64,000 bases of DNA from Rhizobiaceae bacterium (GTDB taxonomy: Bacteria; Pseudomonadota; Alphaproteobacteria; Rhizobiales; Rhizobiaceae): positions 434,001 through 498,000 of the forward strand of contig JAILWO010000003.1 in the NCBI GenBank assembly GCA_025698895.1. The letters are read 5' to 3'. The stretch's first letter is position 1; every line of letters begins with the position of its first letter. The translations under genes and the position numbers were made by a program. Positions 26,260 through 35,933 of this stretch are shown piece by piece. The notes under the pieces were generated by a model that worked only from the letters and a program-made list of their open reading frames with translations, had not been told where the DNA came from and searched no databases.

Positions 26260-26855
26260 GTCTTGCCTTGCGGATAGATCGTCTCGCCGCGCTTCAGCAT
26301 CTCGACGAAGGCCGCGATCCGCCTCAGCCGCGCCGTCTCGGTCTTGAGGTTATGCAGCCGGAAGAGAAGCGCGAAGCGGTTTTGCGCCGAGAGCCTTGTG
26401 AACATTGCCCTGGCGTCGGGCTCGGCATCGATGGCAGCCTGGAGGTCCGGTGGGACGGTCATGTCCTTTGAGCCGCTATAGGCGCGGTCCCAGCGGCCAT
26501 CGGTCTTAGCCGCCTCGACATGCCGGAGGCCGTGCTCAGTCATCCGGCCTTCTTCGACCAACCGGGCGACATTTTCGACGTTGATCCTGCTCCAGATGCT
26601 CTTGCGGCCGCGCGGCGTATAGCGCTGGAGATAGCTCTTCTCGTCCAGCCCCTTGCGGATGGCATCGATCCAGCCCCAGCACAGGCAGACGTCGACCGCT
26701 TGCTTCGGCTGGATCGAAGGGACACCCGACGCAACCTTGAAGATGCGGATCCAGACCTCGTCGGCAGTGTCGTGGTTCTCGCCCAGCCACGCGTGGAAGG
26801 CGTCGGCGCTTAAGAACTCTCGGACTTTGGCGGGGTCGACTTTGACAGGGGCCAC
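26256..26855 (-). CDS. YdeI/OmpD-associated family protein
   Basis: 199 residues: FHAWLGENHDTADEVWIRIFKVASG, then VDVCLCWGWIDAIRKGLDEKSYLQRYTPRGRKSIWSRINVE (quoted in part) and a C-terminal YdeI domain with LKTETARLRRIAAFVEML. YdeI family members were linked to peptide and bacteriocin resistance in Salmonella, but this is not a proven activity here. Six bases after the uvrB stop on the same strand. Confidence 0.85.
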   Translation of the reverse strand: MAPVKVDPAKVREFLSADAFHAWLGENHDTADEVWIRIFKVASGVPSIQPKQAVDVCLCWGWIDAIRKGLDEKSYLQRYTPRGRKSIWSRINVENVARLVEEGRMTEHGLRHVEAAKTDGRWDRAYSGSKDMTVPPDLQAAIDAEPDARAMFTRLSAQNRFALLFRLHNLKTETARLRRIAAFVEMLKRGETIYPQGKT

Positions 26856-26861
26856 GACGTC

Positions 26862-29800
26862 CTACCGCCCCGGCCGTCCGGTCTTGCCGGGCCGCCGTTT
26901 GCGCTGCCGTTCGTCCGCGGGGTCTTCATAGGAACCCAGACCGATGCGCTCCCGTCGGATTGGCCTGGCATAGTCGGCGCCGGCGGGCTTTTCGGTGCGC
27001 CGTACCGTCATCTCGTCCAGGGAGTTCTTGCGGAACAGCGATGTCTGCCCACGCGCGCCGTCGCCTTCACCGGGCGTGCCGTAGTCGGAGCCGTGCGCCT
27101 CCCTGTGCGTCTGCTTGCGGAAGAGTGACCGGTCGACGGCGCCGGCCGGTGTCGCGTGGTCGCCGCTCGTTCCCATGGCATCGAGGTCGGGCTTGGCGAA
27201 CAGCGCCTTCCCCTTGGAACCCGTTTTGCCGCGCGCCTTGTCGCGCCGGCTCTCCTTCGTGTTCTCCACCCCGACATCGCGCGCCAGCGGGTCGTCCATG
27301 ACGGCCAGTTCGGTCTCGCGCAGGCGCTTGATCTCGTCGCGCAACCGCGCCGCTCGCTCGAAATCGAGATCGGCGGCCGCGTCACGCATCTCCTTTTCGA
27401 GATGATCGAGATGGGCCTTGAGATTGTTGCCCACCAGCGCGCCCGCATCCTTCGACACCGACGAGATGTCTGCCCGCACATGGTCGCGTTCGTAGACCGA
27501 GTCGAGGATGTCGGCGATCCGCGACTTCACGCTCTCGGGCGTGATGCCGTGGGCGGCGTTGTATTCGAGCTGCTTTTCGCGCCGGCGGTTGGTCTCCGCC
27601 ATCGCCCGCTCCATCGAGCCGGTGATCTGGTCGGCATAGAGCATGACGCGCCCGTCGACATTGCGCGCCGCGCGCCCGATCGTCTGGATCAGGGAGGTCT
27701 CCGAGCGCAGGAAACCCTCCTTGTCGGCGTCGAGGATCGCCACCAGCCCGCATTCGGGAATGTCGAGGCCCTCGCGCAGGAGATTGATCCCCACCAGAAC
27801 GTCGAAGGCGCCCAGCCTGAGGTCGCGGATGATCTCGATGCGCTCCAGCGTGTCGATGTCGGAGTGCATGTAGCGCACGCGGATGCCCTGCTCGTGCAGG
27901 TATTCCGTCAGATCCTCGGCCATGCGCTTGGTCAGCACCGTTACCAGCGTGCGGTAGCCCTTCGCCGATGTCTCGCGGATCTCCGCCAGCACGTCGTCGA
28001 CCTGGCTCTTGGCGGGTCGGACCTCGACGGGAGGGTCGATCAGTCCGGTGGGGCGGATCACCTGCTCGGCGAACACGCCGCCGGACTGGTCCATCTCCCA
28101 GCCGCCAGGCGTGGCCGACACCGCGATCGTGGTCGGGCGCATGGCGTCCCATTCCTCGAAGCGCAGCGGACGGTTGTCCATGCAGGACGGCAGGCGGAAG
28201 CCGTATTCGGCCAGCGTCGCCTTGCGGCGGAAGTCGCCGCGATACATGCCGCCGATCTGGGGCACGGTGACATGGCTCTCGTCTATGAAGACAATCGCAT
28301 CGTCGGGAATGTATTCGAACAGCGTTGGCGGCGGCTCGCCGGGCGCACGGCCGGTGAGATAGCGCGAATAGTTCTCGATGCCGGCGCACGAGCCCGTCGC
28401 CTCGAGCATTTCCAGGTCGTATCGCGTGCGCTGCTCCAGCCGCTGCGCCTCCAGGAGACGTCCAGTCCTTTCAAGCTCTTCCAGTCGGAATTTGAGTTCT
28501 TCCTTGATGGATTTGATGGCCTGAGTCAGTGTCGGTCGCGGCGTCACATAGTGCGAATTGGCGTAGATCTTGACGCTTTTCAGCGCGCCGGTCTTCTGTC
28601 CGGTCAGCGGATCGAACTCGTCGATCGCGTCGATCTCGTCACCGAACAGCGAGATGCGCCAGGCGCGATCCTCCAGGTGGGCGGGAAAGATCTCGATCGT
28701 GTCGCCGCGCACCCGGAAGGAGCCCCGAACGAAATTGATGTCCTGGCGCTTGTATTGCTGCGCCACGAGGTCGGCGAGAAGCTGGCGCTGGTCCAGCCGG
28801 TCGCCGACCGTCATCTGGAAGGTCATCGCCGTATAGGTCTCGACCGAGCCGATACCGTAGATGCAGGACACCGAGGCGACGATGATGACGTCGTCACGTT
28901 CCAGCAGCGATCGTGTCGCTGAGTGGCGCATGCGATCGATCTGTTCGTTGATCGACGACTCCTTCTCGATGAAGGTGTCTGTCCGGGGCACATAGGCCTC
29001 GGGCTGATAATAGTCGTAATAGGAGACGAAATATTCGACGGCGTTGTTGGGGAAGAACTGCTTGAACTCGCCGTAGAGCTGGGCGGCCAGCGTCTTGTTG
29101 GGCGCCAGGATCAGTGCAGGGCGCTGCGTCTCCTCGATCACCTTGGCCATGGTGAACGTCTTGCCGGAGCCGGTGACGCCAAGCAGCACCTGGGTCCGTT
29201 CGGCCGAACCAACCCCTTCGACCAGGTCCTTGATCGCCGTTGGCTGATCGCCGGACGGCTTGTATTCCGTCTCCATGCGGATCGCGATGCCGCCTTCCGA
29301 CTTTTCGGGTCGGGCGGGCCGGTGCGGCGTCCAGATCTGGCCGTTCTTGTGCAGCGGATTGCCGCTTTCGATCAGGTCGGACAGCGCCTTGACCGTCGCG
29401 GTAACGCCGGATGCGGCAAGGCTGCCGGCGTCTTCCAGCGAAATGTCGAGCCCGGCTACCGGATTGAGGCCGGCGGCCGCGCGCTCCTTCGCGCTTGCCG
29501 CTCCCCCCATGGAGGTGCCGCGCGCCGTCCTGGTCGGCGCGGCCGAACGTTCGGGTACACGTTTGGGTGTCTTTCTGTCCTGCGTCGCCGCGTCGCCGCC
29601 CGCCCGCATCCGGTGCTTGCCCGCCTCGGAGCGGATCGCACGCATCTCCGCCTTGCGCGCGTCCTCTTCGGCCGCCCGTTCAAGGTCGCGCGCCCAGTCT
29701 CTTACCGAGCCGGAATAGGGTACGCCTTCGAGCGGCGCCTGCGGCGCCTCTCCGAATCCGGCGGCGTCCGCGCCCTCTTCGAGCGGTTCGGAGGCGTCGA

Positions 29801-29864
29801 GATAATCGGTCAGGGGGCTGCGCCGCTTGCGCGCGGCGCCGGAACTGTCGGAACGTCTGGCCAT
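26862..29864 (-). CDS. uvrB: Excinuclease ABC subunit B, extended form
   Basis: 1000 residues against about 670 in E. coli. The helicase core begins near residue 197: Walker A GVTGSGKT, beta-hairpin [20 protein letters not shown], Walker [12 protein letters not shown], motif VI with [13 protein letters not shown]. The UVR domain [20 protein letters not shown], which binds UvrA/UvrC, follows. A basic, Ala/Arg-rich, low-complexity N-terminal extension of about 195 residues and a C-terminal tail of about 120 residues ([14 protein letters not shown]... to [15 protein letters not shown]) are extra. Long UvrB forms are known in rhizobia. DNA damage recognition and loading of UvrC. Confidence 0.95.
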   Translation of the reverse strand: MARRSDSSGAARKRRSPLTDYLDASEPLEEGADAAGFGEAPQAPLEGVPYSGSVRDWARDLERAAEEDARKAEMRAIRSEAGKHRMRAGGDAATQDRKTPKRVPERSAAPTRTARGTSMGGAASAKERAAAGLNPVAGLDISLEDAGSLAASGVTATVKALSDLIESGNPLHKNGQIWTPHRPARPEKSEGGIAIRMETEYKPSGDQPTAIKDLVEGVGSAERTQVLLGVTGSGKTFTMAKVIEETQRPALILAPNKTLAAQLYGEFKQFFPNNAVEYFVSYYDYYQPEAYVPRTDTFIEKESSINEQIDRMRHSATRSLLERDDVIIVASVSCIYGIGSVETYTAMTFQMTVGDRLDQRQLLADLVAQQYKRQDINFVRGSFRVRGDTIEIFPAHLEDRAWRISLFGDEIDAIDEFDPLTGQKTGALKSVKIYANSHYVTPRPTLTQAIKSIKEELKFRLEELERTGRLLEAQRLEQRTRYDLEMLEATGSCAGIENYSRYLTGRAPGEPPPTLFEYIPDDAIVFIDESHVTVPQIGGMYRGDFRRKATLAEYGFRLPSCMDNRPLRFEEWDAMRPTTIAVSATPGGWEMDQSGGVFAEQVIRPTGLIDPPVEVRPAKSQVDDVLAEIRETSAKGYRTLVTVLTKRMAEDLTEYLHEQGIRVRYMHSDIDTLERIEIIRDLRLGAFDVLVGINLLREGLDIPECGLVAILDADKEGFLRSETSLIQTIGRAARNVDGRVMLYADQITGSMERAMAETNRRREKQLEYNAAHGITPESVKSRIADILDSVYERDHVRADISSVSKDAGALVGNNLKAHLDHLEKEMRDAAADLDFERAARLRDEIKRLRETELAVMDDPLARDVGVENTKESRRDKARGKTGSKGKALFAKPDLDAMGTSGDHATPAGAVDRSLFRKQTHREAHGSDYGTPGEGDGARGQTSLFRKNSLDEMTVRRTEKPAGADYARPIRRERIGLGSYEDPADERQRKRRPGKTGRPGR

Positions 29865-29973
29865 GCGCCGAATATGGGCGGAGTCCGCGCTGATGGAAAG
29901 GGGAACCGTCGAGAGTTCTCCGCCTGCTGACAGGCTGGTGTCAGCAGCGGGGTCAAAGAGCGCCTGCCCGCTG

Positions 29974-30210
29974 TCAGGCCTTTATCGCGTCGAGTCCGCC
30001 ACTCACCAGGTTGAGAGGAAGACGGTGCCCGTGTCGCCACGAGGCCACGACTCCTGATGCAACCCGCTGGCGCCGCAGATCCCATTCGCCGGACAAACCG
30101 AGTTCGTCGCATACCGCGTCGATCGCGCCCTCGATGTCGGCGCGCTCGGCATCGTCCAGATCGAAATCAAGAACCGGCGGCCCTTGGACCTTGCCATCCC
30201 TGTTCGTCAT
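29974..30210 (-). CDS. Small acidic hypothetical protein
   Basis: 78 residues: [20 protein letters not shown] then [20 protein letters not shown] and a more basic C-terminus ending GGLDAIKA. An AGGAGG stands seven bases before the ATG at 30210, strong support for translation. The acidic N-terminal half is followed by one predicted helix-turn-helix-sized region, but no family is recognised. It stands alone between uvrB and the enolase-superfamily gene. Confidence 0.65.
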   Translation of the reverse strand: MTNRDGKVQGPPVLDFDLDDAERADIEGAIDAVCDELGLSGEWDLRRQRVASGVVASWRHGHRLPLNLVSGGLDAIKA

Positions 30211-30291
30211 TGCCAGCCTCCTGTCCGCATTGCGCGGCCGGTCTGACATGCCAGCCTTGACAGACAGCAAATCATTGAATCGCGTCCGCGT

Positions 30292-30327
30292 AATGGTGGA
30301 CCGCATCACATTTGATGTCGGACCATT
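30292..30327. promoter_or_regulatory. Extended inverted repeat, possible GntR-type operator
   Basis: AATGGT and ACCATT flank CATCA-CATT-TGATG, giving an imperfect palindrome of about 36 bases with CC/GG pairs between. The TGGTnnACC core is like sites of GntR-family regulators. It lies in the 246-base gap between the small gene at 29974 and the enolase-superfamily gene, where both neighbours are on the minus strand. Confidence 0.3.
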
Positions 30328-30456
30328 TACCATTCGCGATGCCAGGCCTGCGCGTCTCGCCGGCACGGGTGCTCGAATGGCGGCGGAGATGCGTCAAAGC
30401 GATGCCCGATCGCACCAGATGCGAACGCGTCGATGCGTCCCCGCCAGCATCCGCTG

Positions 30457-31671
30457 CTAGGACATCAGCGGCGTCTGCATCATCTGCAAGTGGAGATGCG
30501 GTCCGTCATAGGGATGAGCCTCGGCCACGGCCTCGTCGAGTTCCACGCCGATGCCGGGCTCGGTCGACGGGATGACCCAGCCGTCTTCCCAGGTGATCTT
30601 CTTTTTCAGCAGCTTCGCGTGGAATCCGTCCCATTGCTTGAGCGATTCCAGGATCAGGAAGTTCGGCAGCGTCACCGCGAGCTGGATATTCGCCGCGCCG
30701 ACGATCGGGCCGCAATAGCAGTGCGGCGCCACCTGGATGTGCCAGGCTTCGGCCATCGCCGCGATCTTCTTGGTTTCCAGGATACCGCCCGAGCGGCCGA
30801 GATCGGGCTGCAGAATCGTGGCCGCCCGTGTCTCGATCACGCGCGCGAACTCGGCCTTGGTTGTCAGCCGCTCGCCGGTCGCGATGGGAATGGACGTCTG
30901 CCGCGCGACCTGCGCCATCACTTCGGGCATGTCCGGCGGGACCGGCTCCTCGAACCACAACGGATCGTAAGGCTCTATGGCGCGGGCAAGCCTCAGCGCG
31001 CCGGACGCGGTGAACTGACCATGCGTGCCGAACAGTATGTCGGCTCGCGTTCCCACGGCCTCGCGGATTGCCCTGACCATGGAGGCCGAGGTCTCGATGT
31101 CCGTGAGCCGGGGCTGATGGCCGTCAAAAGCCGTGTAGGGGCCGGCCGGGTCGAGTTTCACGGCATTGAAACCCTGCGCCACATATTCCGCCGCGCATTG
31201 AGCCGCCAGTTCCGGATCGTTGTAGACATTGCGCCCGTCCGGCGCGTCCTCCGAATGCACGCTGCCCTCATGCGGGTAGAGATAGGTGTAGGAGCGCAGT
31301 CTCTCGTGCACGCGCCCCCCCAGCAGCATGTAGACCGGCTTGTCCGCCTCCTTGCCGATGATGTCCCAGCAGGCGATCTCCAGCGCCGAGAAACATCCCA
31401 TCACCGACACGTCAGGACGCTGCGTGAAGCCGGACGAATAGCAGCGGCGAAAGAAGTTCTCGATGTCGTGCGGGTCGTGGCCGATGAAGTAGCGTTCGGC
31501 CAGGTCCTCGATCATCCGTGCCGTCACATGGGCCGAGAAAGTCGCCGCATAGGCCTCGCCATAGCCGCGTATGCCTGAATCCGTGGTCAGCCGCACGAAG
31601 ATGAAATACTTTCCGCCGATGCCGGGCGGTGGATTGCCCACGACCCAGGTCTTCACGTCGGTAATCTTCAT
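30457..31671 (-). CDS. Enolase-superfamily (mandelate racemase/muconate lactonizing) enzyme
   Basis: 404 residues. N-terminal capping domain (1-120), then a TIM barrel: VKLDP at 171-175, the barrel strand DILFGTHGQFT at 211-221, WFEEP (Glu241), ATGER (Glu267) and the catalytic dyad Asp290 / His317 (APHCYC). The first metal ligand, normally Asp on that strand (VDFHGR in galactonate dehydratase), is Gly215 here, though His217 is kept. Sugar-acid dehydratase or cycloisomerase activity is likely; the substrate is unknown. 59 bases downstream of a Zn alcohol dehydrogenase on the same strand, perhaps one catabolic unit. Confidence 0.85.
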   Translation of the reverse strand: MKITDVKTWVVGNPPPGIGGKYFIFVRLTTDSGIRGYGEAYAATFSAHVTARMIEDLAERYFIGHDPHDIENFFRRCYSSGFTQRPDVSVMGCFSALEIACWDIIGKEADKPVYMLLGGRVHERLRSYTYLYPHEGSVHSEDAPDGRNVYNDPELAAQCAAEYVAQGFNAVKLDPAGPYTAFDGHQPRLTDIETSASMVRAIREAVGTRADILFGTHGQFTASGALRLARAIEPYDPLWFEEPVPPDMPEVMAQVARQTSIPIATGERLTTKAEFARVIETRAATILQPDLGRSGGILETKKIAAMAEAWHIQVAPHCYCGPIVGAANIQLAVTLPNFLILESLKQWDGFHAKLLKKKITWEDGWVIPSTEPGIGVELDEAVAEAHPYDGPHLHLQMMQTPLMS

Positions 31672-31730
31672 GTGCCGGTCTCGCGCGTTGAATCGGGTTC
31701 CTGGCTCAAGCCTCTATCATCATTCGCCAT

Positions 31731-32831
31731 TCACCCGAACACGATCACGTTGCGGAGCGCCTTGCCCTCATTGACCGCGGCGATCGCCTCGTTGATCCGG
31801 TCGAGCGGGTATCGCGCGCTCACAAGCTCGTCGAGCTTCAGCCGTCCCGCTCGATAGTGCTCGACCAGCATGGGGATATCGTGGGCGATGACGGCTTCGC
31901 CCATCTTGGAGCCGAGGATCTTCTGGTTCCAGGCCGCCATGGTGCCCGGATCGTAGCTCGCGAACACGCCCGAGGGCGGCATGCCGACGATGACGACGGC
32001 GCCGTTTTTCGTCAGGTAGGAAAACGCACCCTCGAAGGCCGCCTTGGCGCCGACGGTGACGAAGACGAAGTCCACGCCCCGATTTTCAGTCAGCGCCATG
32101 ATCGCCGCGGCCGTGTCCGCGTTTGCCGGGTTGAAGGCATGGGTCGCGCCGAAAGCGCGCGCGGCCTCGAGCTTGTCGGCCGACAGGTCGAGCGCGACGA
32201 TGGTCGAGGCGCCGGCGATCGCGGCCGCCTGCACTGAGTTCAGGCCGACCCCGCCACAGCCCACCACCGCGACGGTCTGGCCCTGCCGCACCTTGGCCGT
32301 ATTGGCGACCGCGCCGTAGCCGGTGATGACGCCGCAGGCCAACAGGCAGGCCGAAGCGAACGGCATGTCGGCCGGCACCGCGACCGCCTGGCTTTCATGC
32401 ACCACGATCTTCTCGGCGAAGGCGCCCGTGCGCATCGATTGCACTAGTCTTTCGCCGCCAGCGGCGGTGAGCGGGCCGATCTCGTCCAGCGGGAACACTT
32501 CCTCGCACATGACGCGGCTGCCGCGACCGCAATAATGGCAGGTGCCACAGGATCGAATCAGCGTCGCGACGACGTGGTCGCCCGGCCTGAGGCTTTCGAC
32601 GCCCGGCCCGACGCGCGAGACCACGCCGGCGGCCTCGTGACCATAGACGGCGGGAAGGGGTCCACCCCAGGCGCCTTCCGCATAGGATATGTCCGAATGG
32701 CAGATCGCGCAGGCGCGGAGATCGACCATGATCTCGCCCGGTCCCGGATCGGCGATATGGATATCCTCAATAGTCAGCGGCTCGCCGAAGGCCCGGCATA
32801 TGGCTGCCTTGATGGTCGTCACGTCGGTCAC
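31731..32831 (-). CDS. Zinc-dependent alcohol dehydrogenase
   Basis: 366 residues of the medium-chain dehydrogenase family. Catalytic zinc: CHSDI (Cys41 region) and GHEAAGVV; structural zinc: four Cys in SCGTCHYCGRGSRVMC; NAD-binding GCGGVGLNSVQ. The ordering and EVFPLDEIGPLTAAGG loop resemble the class III/aryl-alcohol group. Start is one of two GTGs, 32831 or 32822, neither with a good ribosome binding site. Next to the enolase-superfamily gene; both may degrade a sugar or aromatic alcohol (inference). Confidence 0.88.
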   Translation of the reverse strand: MTDVTTIKAAICRAFGEPLTIEDIHIADPGPGEIMVDLRACAICHSDISYAEGAWGGPLPAVYGHEAAGVVSRVGPGVESLRPGDHVVATLIRSCGTCHYCGRGSRVMCEEVFPLDEIGPLTAAGGERLVQSMRTGAFAEKIVVHESQAVAVPADMPFASACLLACGVITGYGAVANTAKVRQGQTVAVVGCGGVGLNSVQAAAIAGASTIVALDLSADKLEAARAFGATHAFNPANADTAAAIMALTENRGVDFVFVTVGAKAAFEGAFSYLTKNGAVVIVGMPPSGVFASYDPGTMAAWNQKILGSKMGEAVIAHDIPMLVEHYRAGRLKLDELVSARYPLDRINEAIAAVNEGKALRNVIVFG

Positions 32832-32985
32832 CTCTGGCTGGCGCCGCGTAAACCTAAGGAAGGCGCGCGAGGCGGCGAGCCGGAATCGCGACCTCGCGCG
32901 TCGTGTTTGTGGTGTCGACGGTGAGGCCGGCTTGCCCGATCGCGCGGCGCGCAATAGGGCTGGCTGGAGAGCGGAAAGGAACGAT

Positions 32986-33375
32986 ATGAACGCGCATGAA
33001 GCCACCCCCTTGGGCGAACTCACGCTGAGGACGCTGGCAATGCCGGCCGACGCCAATGCCGCGGGCGACATTTTCGGCGGCTGGGTCATGGCCCAGATGG
33101 ATCTCGCCTGCGGCATTCGCGCGGCAGAGCGCGCCAAGGGTCGCGTCGTCACCGCCGCCGTCAAGGAGATGGCCTTCGCCAAGCCGATGAAGGTCGGCGA
33201 CACGCTATGCATCTACACCCACATCGAGCGCGTCGGCCGCACGTCGATGGTGCTCAAGGTCGAGGCGTGGGCGCAGCGCTATCTTTCGGATCTGATGGAG
33301 CGCGTCACCCATGCCGACATCATCATGGTCGCGCTCGATGAGGCAGGAAAGCCGAAGCCCGTGCCGGCGGAATAG
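32986..33375 (+). CDS. YciA-like acyl-CoA thioesterase
   Basis: 129 residues, hotdog fold of the Acot/YciA type: LRTLAMPADANAAGDIFGGWVMAQMDLA (AGDIFGG is the family motif), then AVKEMAFAKPMKVGDTL and VKVEAWA-type strand. Hydrolyses short to medium acyl-CoAs. GGAAAGGA stands nine bases before the ATG at 32986. The stop meets the stop of the convergent HxlR gene without a gap. Confidence 0.9.
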   Translation: MNAHEATPLGELTLRTLAMPADANAAGDIFGGWVMAQMDLACGIRAAERAKGRVVTAAVKEMAFAKPMKVGDTLCIYTHIERVGRTSMVLKVEAWAQRYLSDLMERVTHADIIMVALDEAGKPKPVPAE

Positions 33376-33771
33376 TCAGGTTCCGCTGTTGGCCGCGTCG
33401 TAGGCGTCGCGCGCTGCCTCTACGCGCGCCATGTTCTCCCGCGCCCACGTGCCCAGCGCCCGCACCGGCACCTGCAGTTCACGGCCAAGTTCCGTCAGTT
33501 CATAGTCCACGCGCGGCGGGATCGTCGGCGTCACCGTGCGCCTGACGAAGCCGTCGCGCTCCAGTCCGCGCAGCGTCGTCGTCAGCATCTTCTGCGAGAT
33601 GCCGCCGATGGCGCGCATCAGTTCGGTGAAGCGCATCGGCCCGTCGCTGAGCAGTTCCACCACCAGGACGGTCCATTTGTCGCCGATGCGTGACAGCATC
33701 GAACTCACCGCCTTGCAGGACGGGCTGTCGAGATCGTGCGTGGCGGTTACGTCAGGGTGACCCTGTGTCAA
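33376..33771 (-). CDS. HxlR-family transcriptional regulator
   Basis: 131 residues, winged-helix: SSMLSRIGDKWTVLVVELLSDGPMRFTELMRAIGGISQKMLTTTL (in part), the HxlR pattern. An upstream in-frame ATG exists at 33804, but an ideal AAGGAGG (33779-33785) stands seven bases before a TTG at 33771, so I chose the TTG (LTQGHPDVTATHD). HxlR members are often redox sensors through an N-terminal Cys; here Cys at SPSCKAV (about residue 19) is well placed. Divergent from an FMN reductase, its likely target. Confidence 0.85.
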   Translation of the reverse strand: MTQGHPDVTATHDLDSPSCKAVSSMLSRIGDKWTVLVVELLSDGPMRFTELMRAIGGISQKMLTTTLRGLERDGFVRRTVTPTIPPRVDYELTELGRELQVPVRALGTWARENMARVEAARDAYDAANSGT

Positions 33772-33818
33772 GAAAGTGCCTCCTTGCGTGAACCTTTTCC
33801 GCATTCCTATGTAGTGTC

Positions 33819-33835
33819 GGTATCTTTTGGATACC
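33819..33835. promoter_or_regulatory. Probable HxlR operator
   Basis: GGTATC-TTTTG-GATACC is a perfect 6-base inverted repeat with a 5-base centre in the 105-base divergent region between the HxlR gene and the FMN reductase. HxlR-type regulators bind such palindromes with GTA..TAC arms. A second partial copy (ATATACC) lies about 15 bases downstream. Confidence 0.5.
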
Positions 33836-33876
33836 AGATATCACTCATATACCAAGATTACCGCAGGAGAGTACCA

Positions 33877-34476
33877 ATGTCCAAGCCCCGCATCGGCATC
33901 ATCGTCGGATCCGTGCGTCCCAACCGCTTCGCCGACAAGCCGGCCAGCTGGATCGCCGAAATCGCGTCCGCCCGCGATGATCTCGAGGTCGAGACGATCG
34001 ACCTGAAGGATTTCCCGCTGCCGCTCTTCGACGAGCCCGTGTCACCCGCCTGGAAGCCTTCCCAGAACGAGGTCGCCCGGCGCTGGCAGGAGACGGTCGA
34101 CCGCTTCGACGGCTTCATCGTGACGGCGGCCGAATACAATCACGGCCCGGCGCCCGCCATGAAGAACGCGTTGGACTATGCCTACAAGGAATGGAACCGC
34201 AAGCCGGTCGCCTTTGTCGGCTATGGCGGTGTCGGTGGCGCGCGCGCCGTCGAGCAGCTCCGCCTCCATGCCGTCGAACTGCAGATGGCGTCGACCAAGA
34301 ACGCCGTGCACATCGTATGGGCCGACATGGCGCCGGTCATGAACGGCGAGAAGTCGCTGTCCGACTTTGATCACCTCAACAAGTCGGCCGAAGCCACGCT
34401 CGACGAACTCGCCTGGTGGGCGAAGGTTCTGAAGGATGCGCGCGAAGCCGATGGCGTGCAGGCGAAGGCCGCCTGA
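33877..34476 (+). CDS. NADPH-dependent FMN reductase (ArsH/ChrR-like flavoprotein)
   Basis: 199 residues. KPRIGIIVGSVRPNRFADKPASWI (in part) is the FMN phosphate loop, then GFIVTAAEYNHGPAPAMKNALDYAYKEWNRKPVAFVGYGGVGG carries the PxYNH-type flavin loop and the NAD(P)H site. Such enzymes reduce quinones, azo dyes or chromate. GCAGGAG precedes the ATG at 33877. Divergent from the HxlR gene, consistent with a quinone- or electrophile-inducible pair. Confidence 0.9.
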   Translation: MSKPRIGIIVGSVRPNRFADKPASWIAEIASARDDLEVETIDLKDFPLPLFDEPVSPAWKPSQNEVARRWQETVDRFDGFIVTAAEYNHGPAPAMKNALDYAYKEWNRKPVAFVGYGGVGGARAVEQLRLHAVELQMASTKNAVHIVWADMAPVMNGEKSLSDFDHLNKSAEATLDELAWWAKVLKDAREADGVQAKAA

Positions 34477-34482
34477 CCGGCC

Positions 34483-35805
34483 TCAGCCGGTTCGCGCCGT
34501 GTCGGCCTGCCTGTGCAGGCCGACCAGACGCGATGCCAGCACCTTGTCGATCCGGCGCCCGTCGAGGTCGACGACCTCGAAGCGCCAGCCGAGCGCGTCC
34601 ACCGTCTCGCCGGTCTCGGGCAGGTGATGCAGATGCGAGAGTATGAAGCCGGCAACGGTTTCGTAGTCGCGCTTTTCGGGCAGCATGAAGCCGAGCGTGT
34701 CGGCCATCTCGTCCACGGGCATGTGGCCGGCGAGCAGCCAGGAGCCGTCGGCCCGCTCGATCGCCGGCGGTTCCTCGCCCGCCTCGAGATCCGACCGGAA
34801 GACGCCGGCGATGGTCTCCAGGATATCGGCTGGGGTCACCACTCCCTCGAAATTCCCGTACTCGTCGTGGATCAGCGCCATCGGCACCTCGGCCTCGCGC
34901 AGCGTCGCCAGCACGTCGATCGCGTCGGCGCGGTCGTGCACGATCGGGGCCGGGCGTACATGCGCCTTCGGGTCGAATGCCTTGCCGTTCAGAAGGTCGG
35001 CCAGGATCTGACGCGTCTGGACCACGCCGACCAGCTCGTCGACGGAGCCGTCGCCGGCCGGCAGGCGCGAATGCGAGGTCTCCGACAGCGCCCGCCGCAT
35101 CGTCTCCTCGTCGGCCTTGATGTTGATCCAGTCCACTTCCGTGCGAGGGGTCATGACGGCCGTCACCGAGCGGTCGCCAAGCCGCATCACGCCGGCGATC
35201 ATGCTTCGCTCGGCGGACTCGATCACGCCGCCGGCCTCGGCCTCCGCCACGAGCGACTTGATTTCGTCGTCCGTGACCTTCGATCCCTCTTCAGCATGCT
35301 GGCCAAGAAGCCACAGCACCAGATCGCCCGAATTGTCGAGCAGCCAGACAAGCGGCGCGGCGATTTTCGACAGGACGGTCATCAGGGGCGCGACGCGGAC
35401 CGAGACGCCCTCGGGGTCTTTCAGCGCGATCTGCTTGGGCACCAGTTCGCCGATGATCAGCGAGCCGTATGTGATCGTGGCGACGACGAGCCCCACGCCT
35501 AAAGTGCCGGCGAGGCCGGCCGGAACACCCAGCGCGATCAGCCAGTTCGACAGCCTCAGGCCCAGCGTGGCGCCGGAGAAGGCTCCCGACAGCACGCCCA
35601 CCAGCGTGATGCCGATCTGCACCGTCGAGAGGAAGCGGCCCGGATCACCTGAAAGCGCCAGCGCTCGCCGGGCGCCTGACACTCCACGGTCGGCCATCGC
35701 TTTGAGCCGGGCCGGCCGCGCCGACACGATCGCAAGCTCGGACATCGCGAGCAGGCCGTTCAGGCAGATAAGGACGACGACGATCGCGATTTCGAGATAG
35801 AGCAT
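34483..35805 (-). CDS. CNNM/HlyC-CorC family membrane protein
   Basis: 440 residues: DUF21 domain with about four membrane helices (MLYLEIAIVVVLICLNGLLAMSELAIVSA in part; TYGSLIIGELVPKQIAL), two CBS domains (VMTPRTEVDWINI; ALIHDEYGNFEGVVTPADIL) and a C-terminal CorC_HlyC domain (WLLAGHMPVDEMADTLGF to VVDLDGRRIDKVLASR). The older name is hemolysin; many members export or sense Mg2+. Nothing here shows toxin function. The gene ends seven bases from the stop of the FMN reductase gene. Confidence 0.92.
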   Translation of the reverse strand: MLYLEIAIVVVLICLNGLLAMSELAIVSARPARLKAMADRGVSGARRALALSGDPGRFLSTVQIGITLVGVLSGAFSGATLGLRLSNWLIALGVPAGLAGTLGVGLVVATITYGSLIIGELVPKQIALKDPEGVSVRVAPLMTVLSKIAAPLVWLLDNSGDLVLWLLGQHAEEGSKVTDDEIKSLVAEAEAGGVIESAERSMIAGVMRLGDRSVTAVMTPRTEVDWINIKADEETMRRALSETSHSRLPAGDGSVDELVGVVQTRQILADLLNGKAFDPKAHVRPAPIVHDRADAIDVLATLREAEVPMALIHDEYGNFEGVVTPADILETIAGVFRSDLEAGEEPPAIERADGSWLLAGHMPVDEMADTLGFMLPEKRDYETVAGFILSHLHHLPETGETVDALGWRFEVVDLDGRRIDKVLASRLVGLHRQADTARTG

Positions 35806-35933
35806 GAAGGATTGTTAGCATCGGGCCGGAGGATTGGCGACAAGTGGTGCCTGCCGCTCTCGCATCCCATGCATGCCGTCTTGCCAGCCGGCCCTGCGGC
35901 GGCGATGTCGTGTTTCCGGCCTCGAGCGGCGTC

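Noticed and set aside
27156-28922. A 588-codon plus-strand frame inside uvrB
   Set aside because: Opposite the conserved UvrB helicase core, with no recognisable domain. Typical high-GC shadow.
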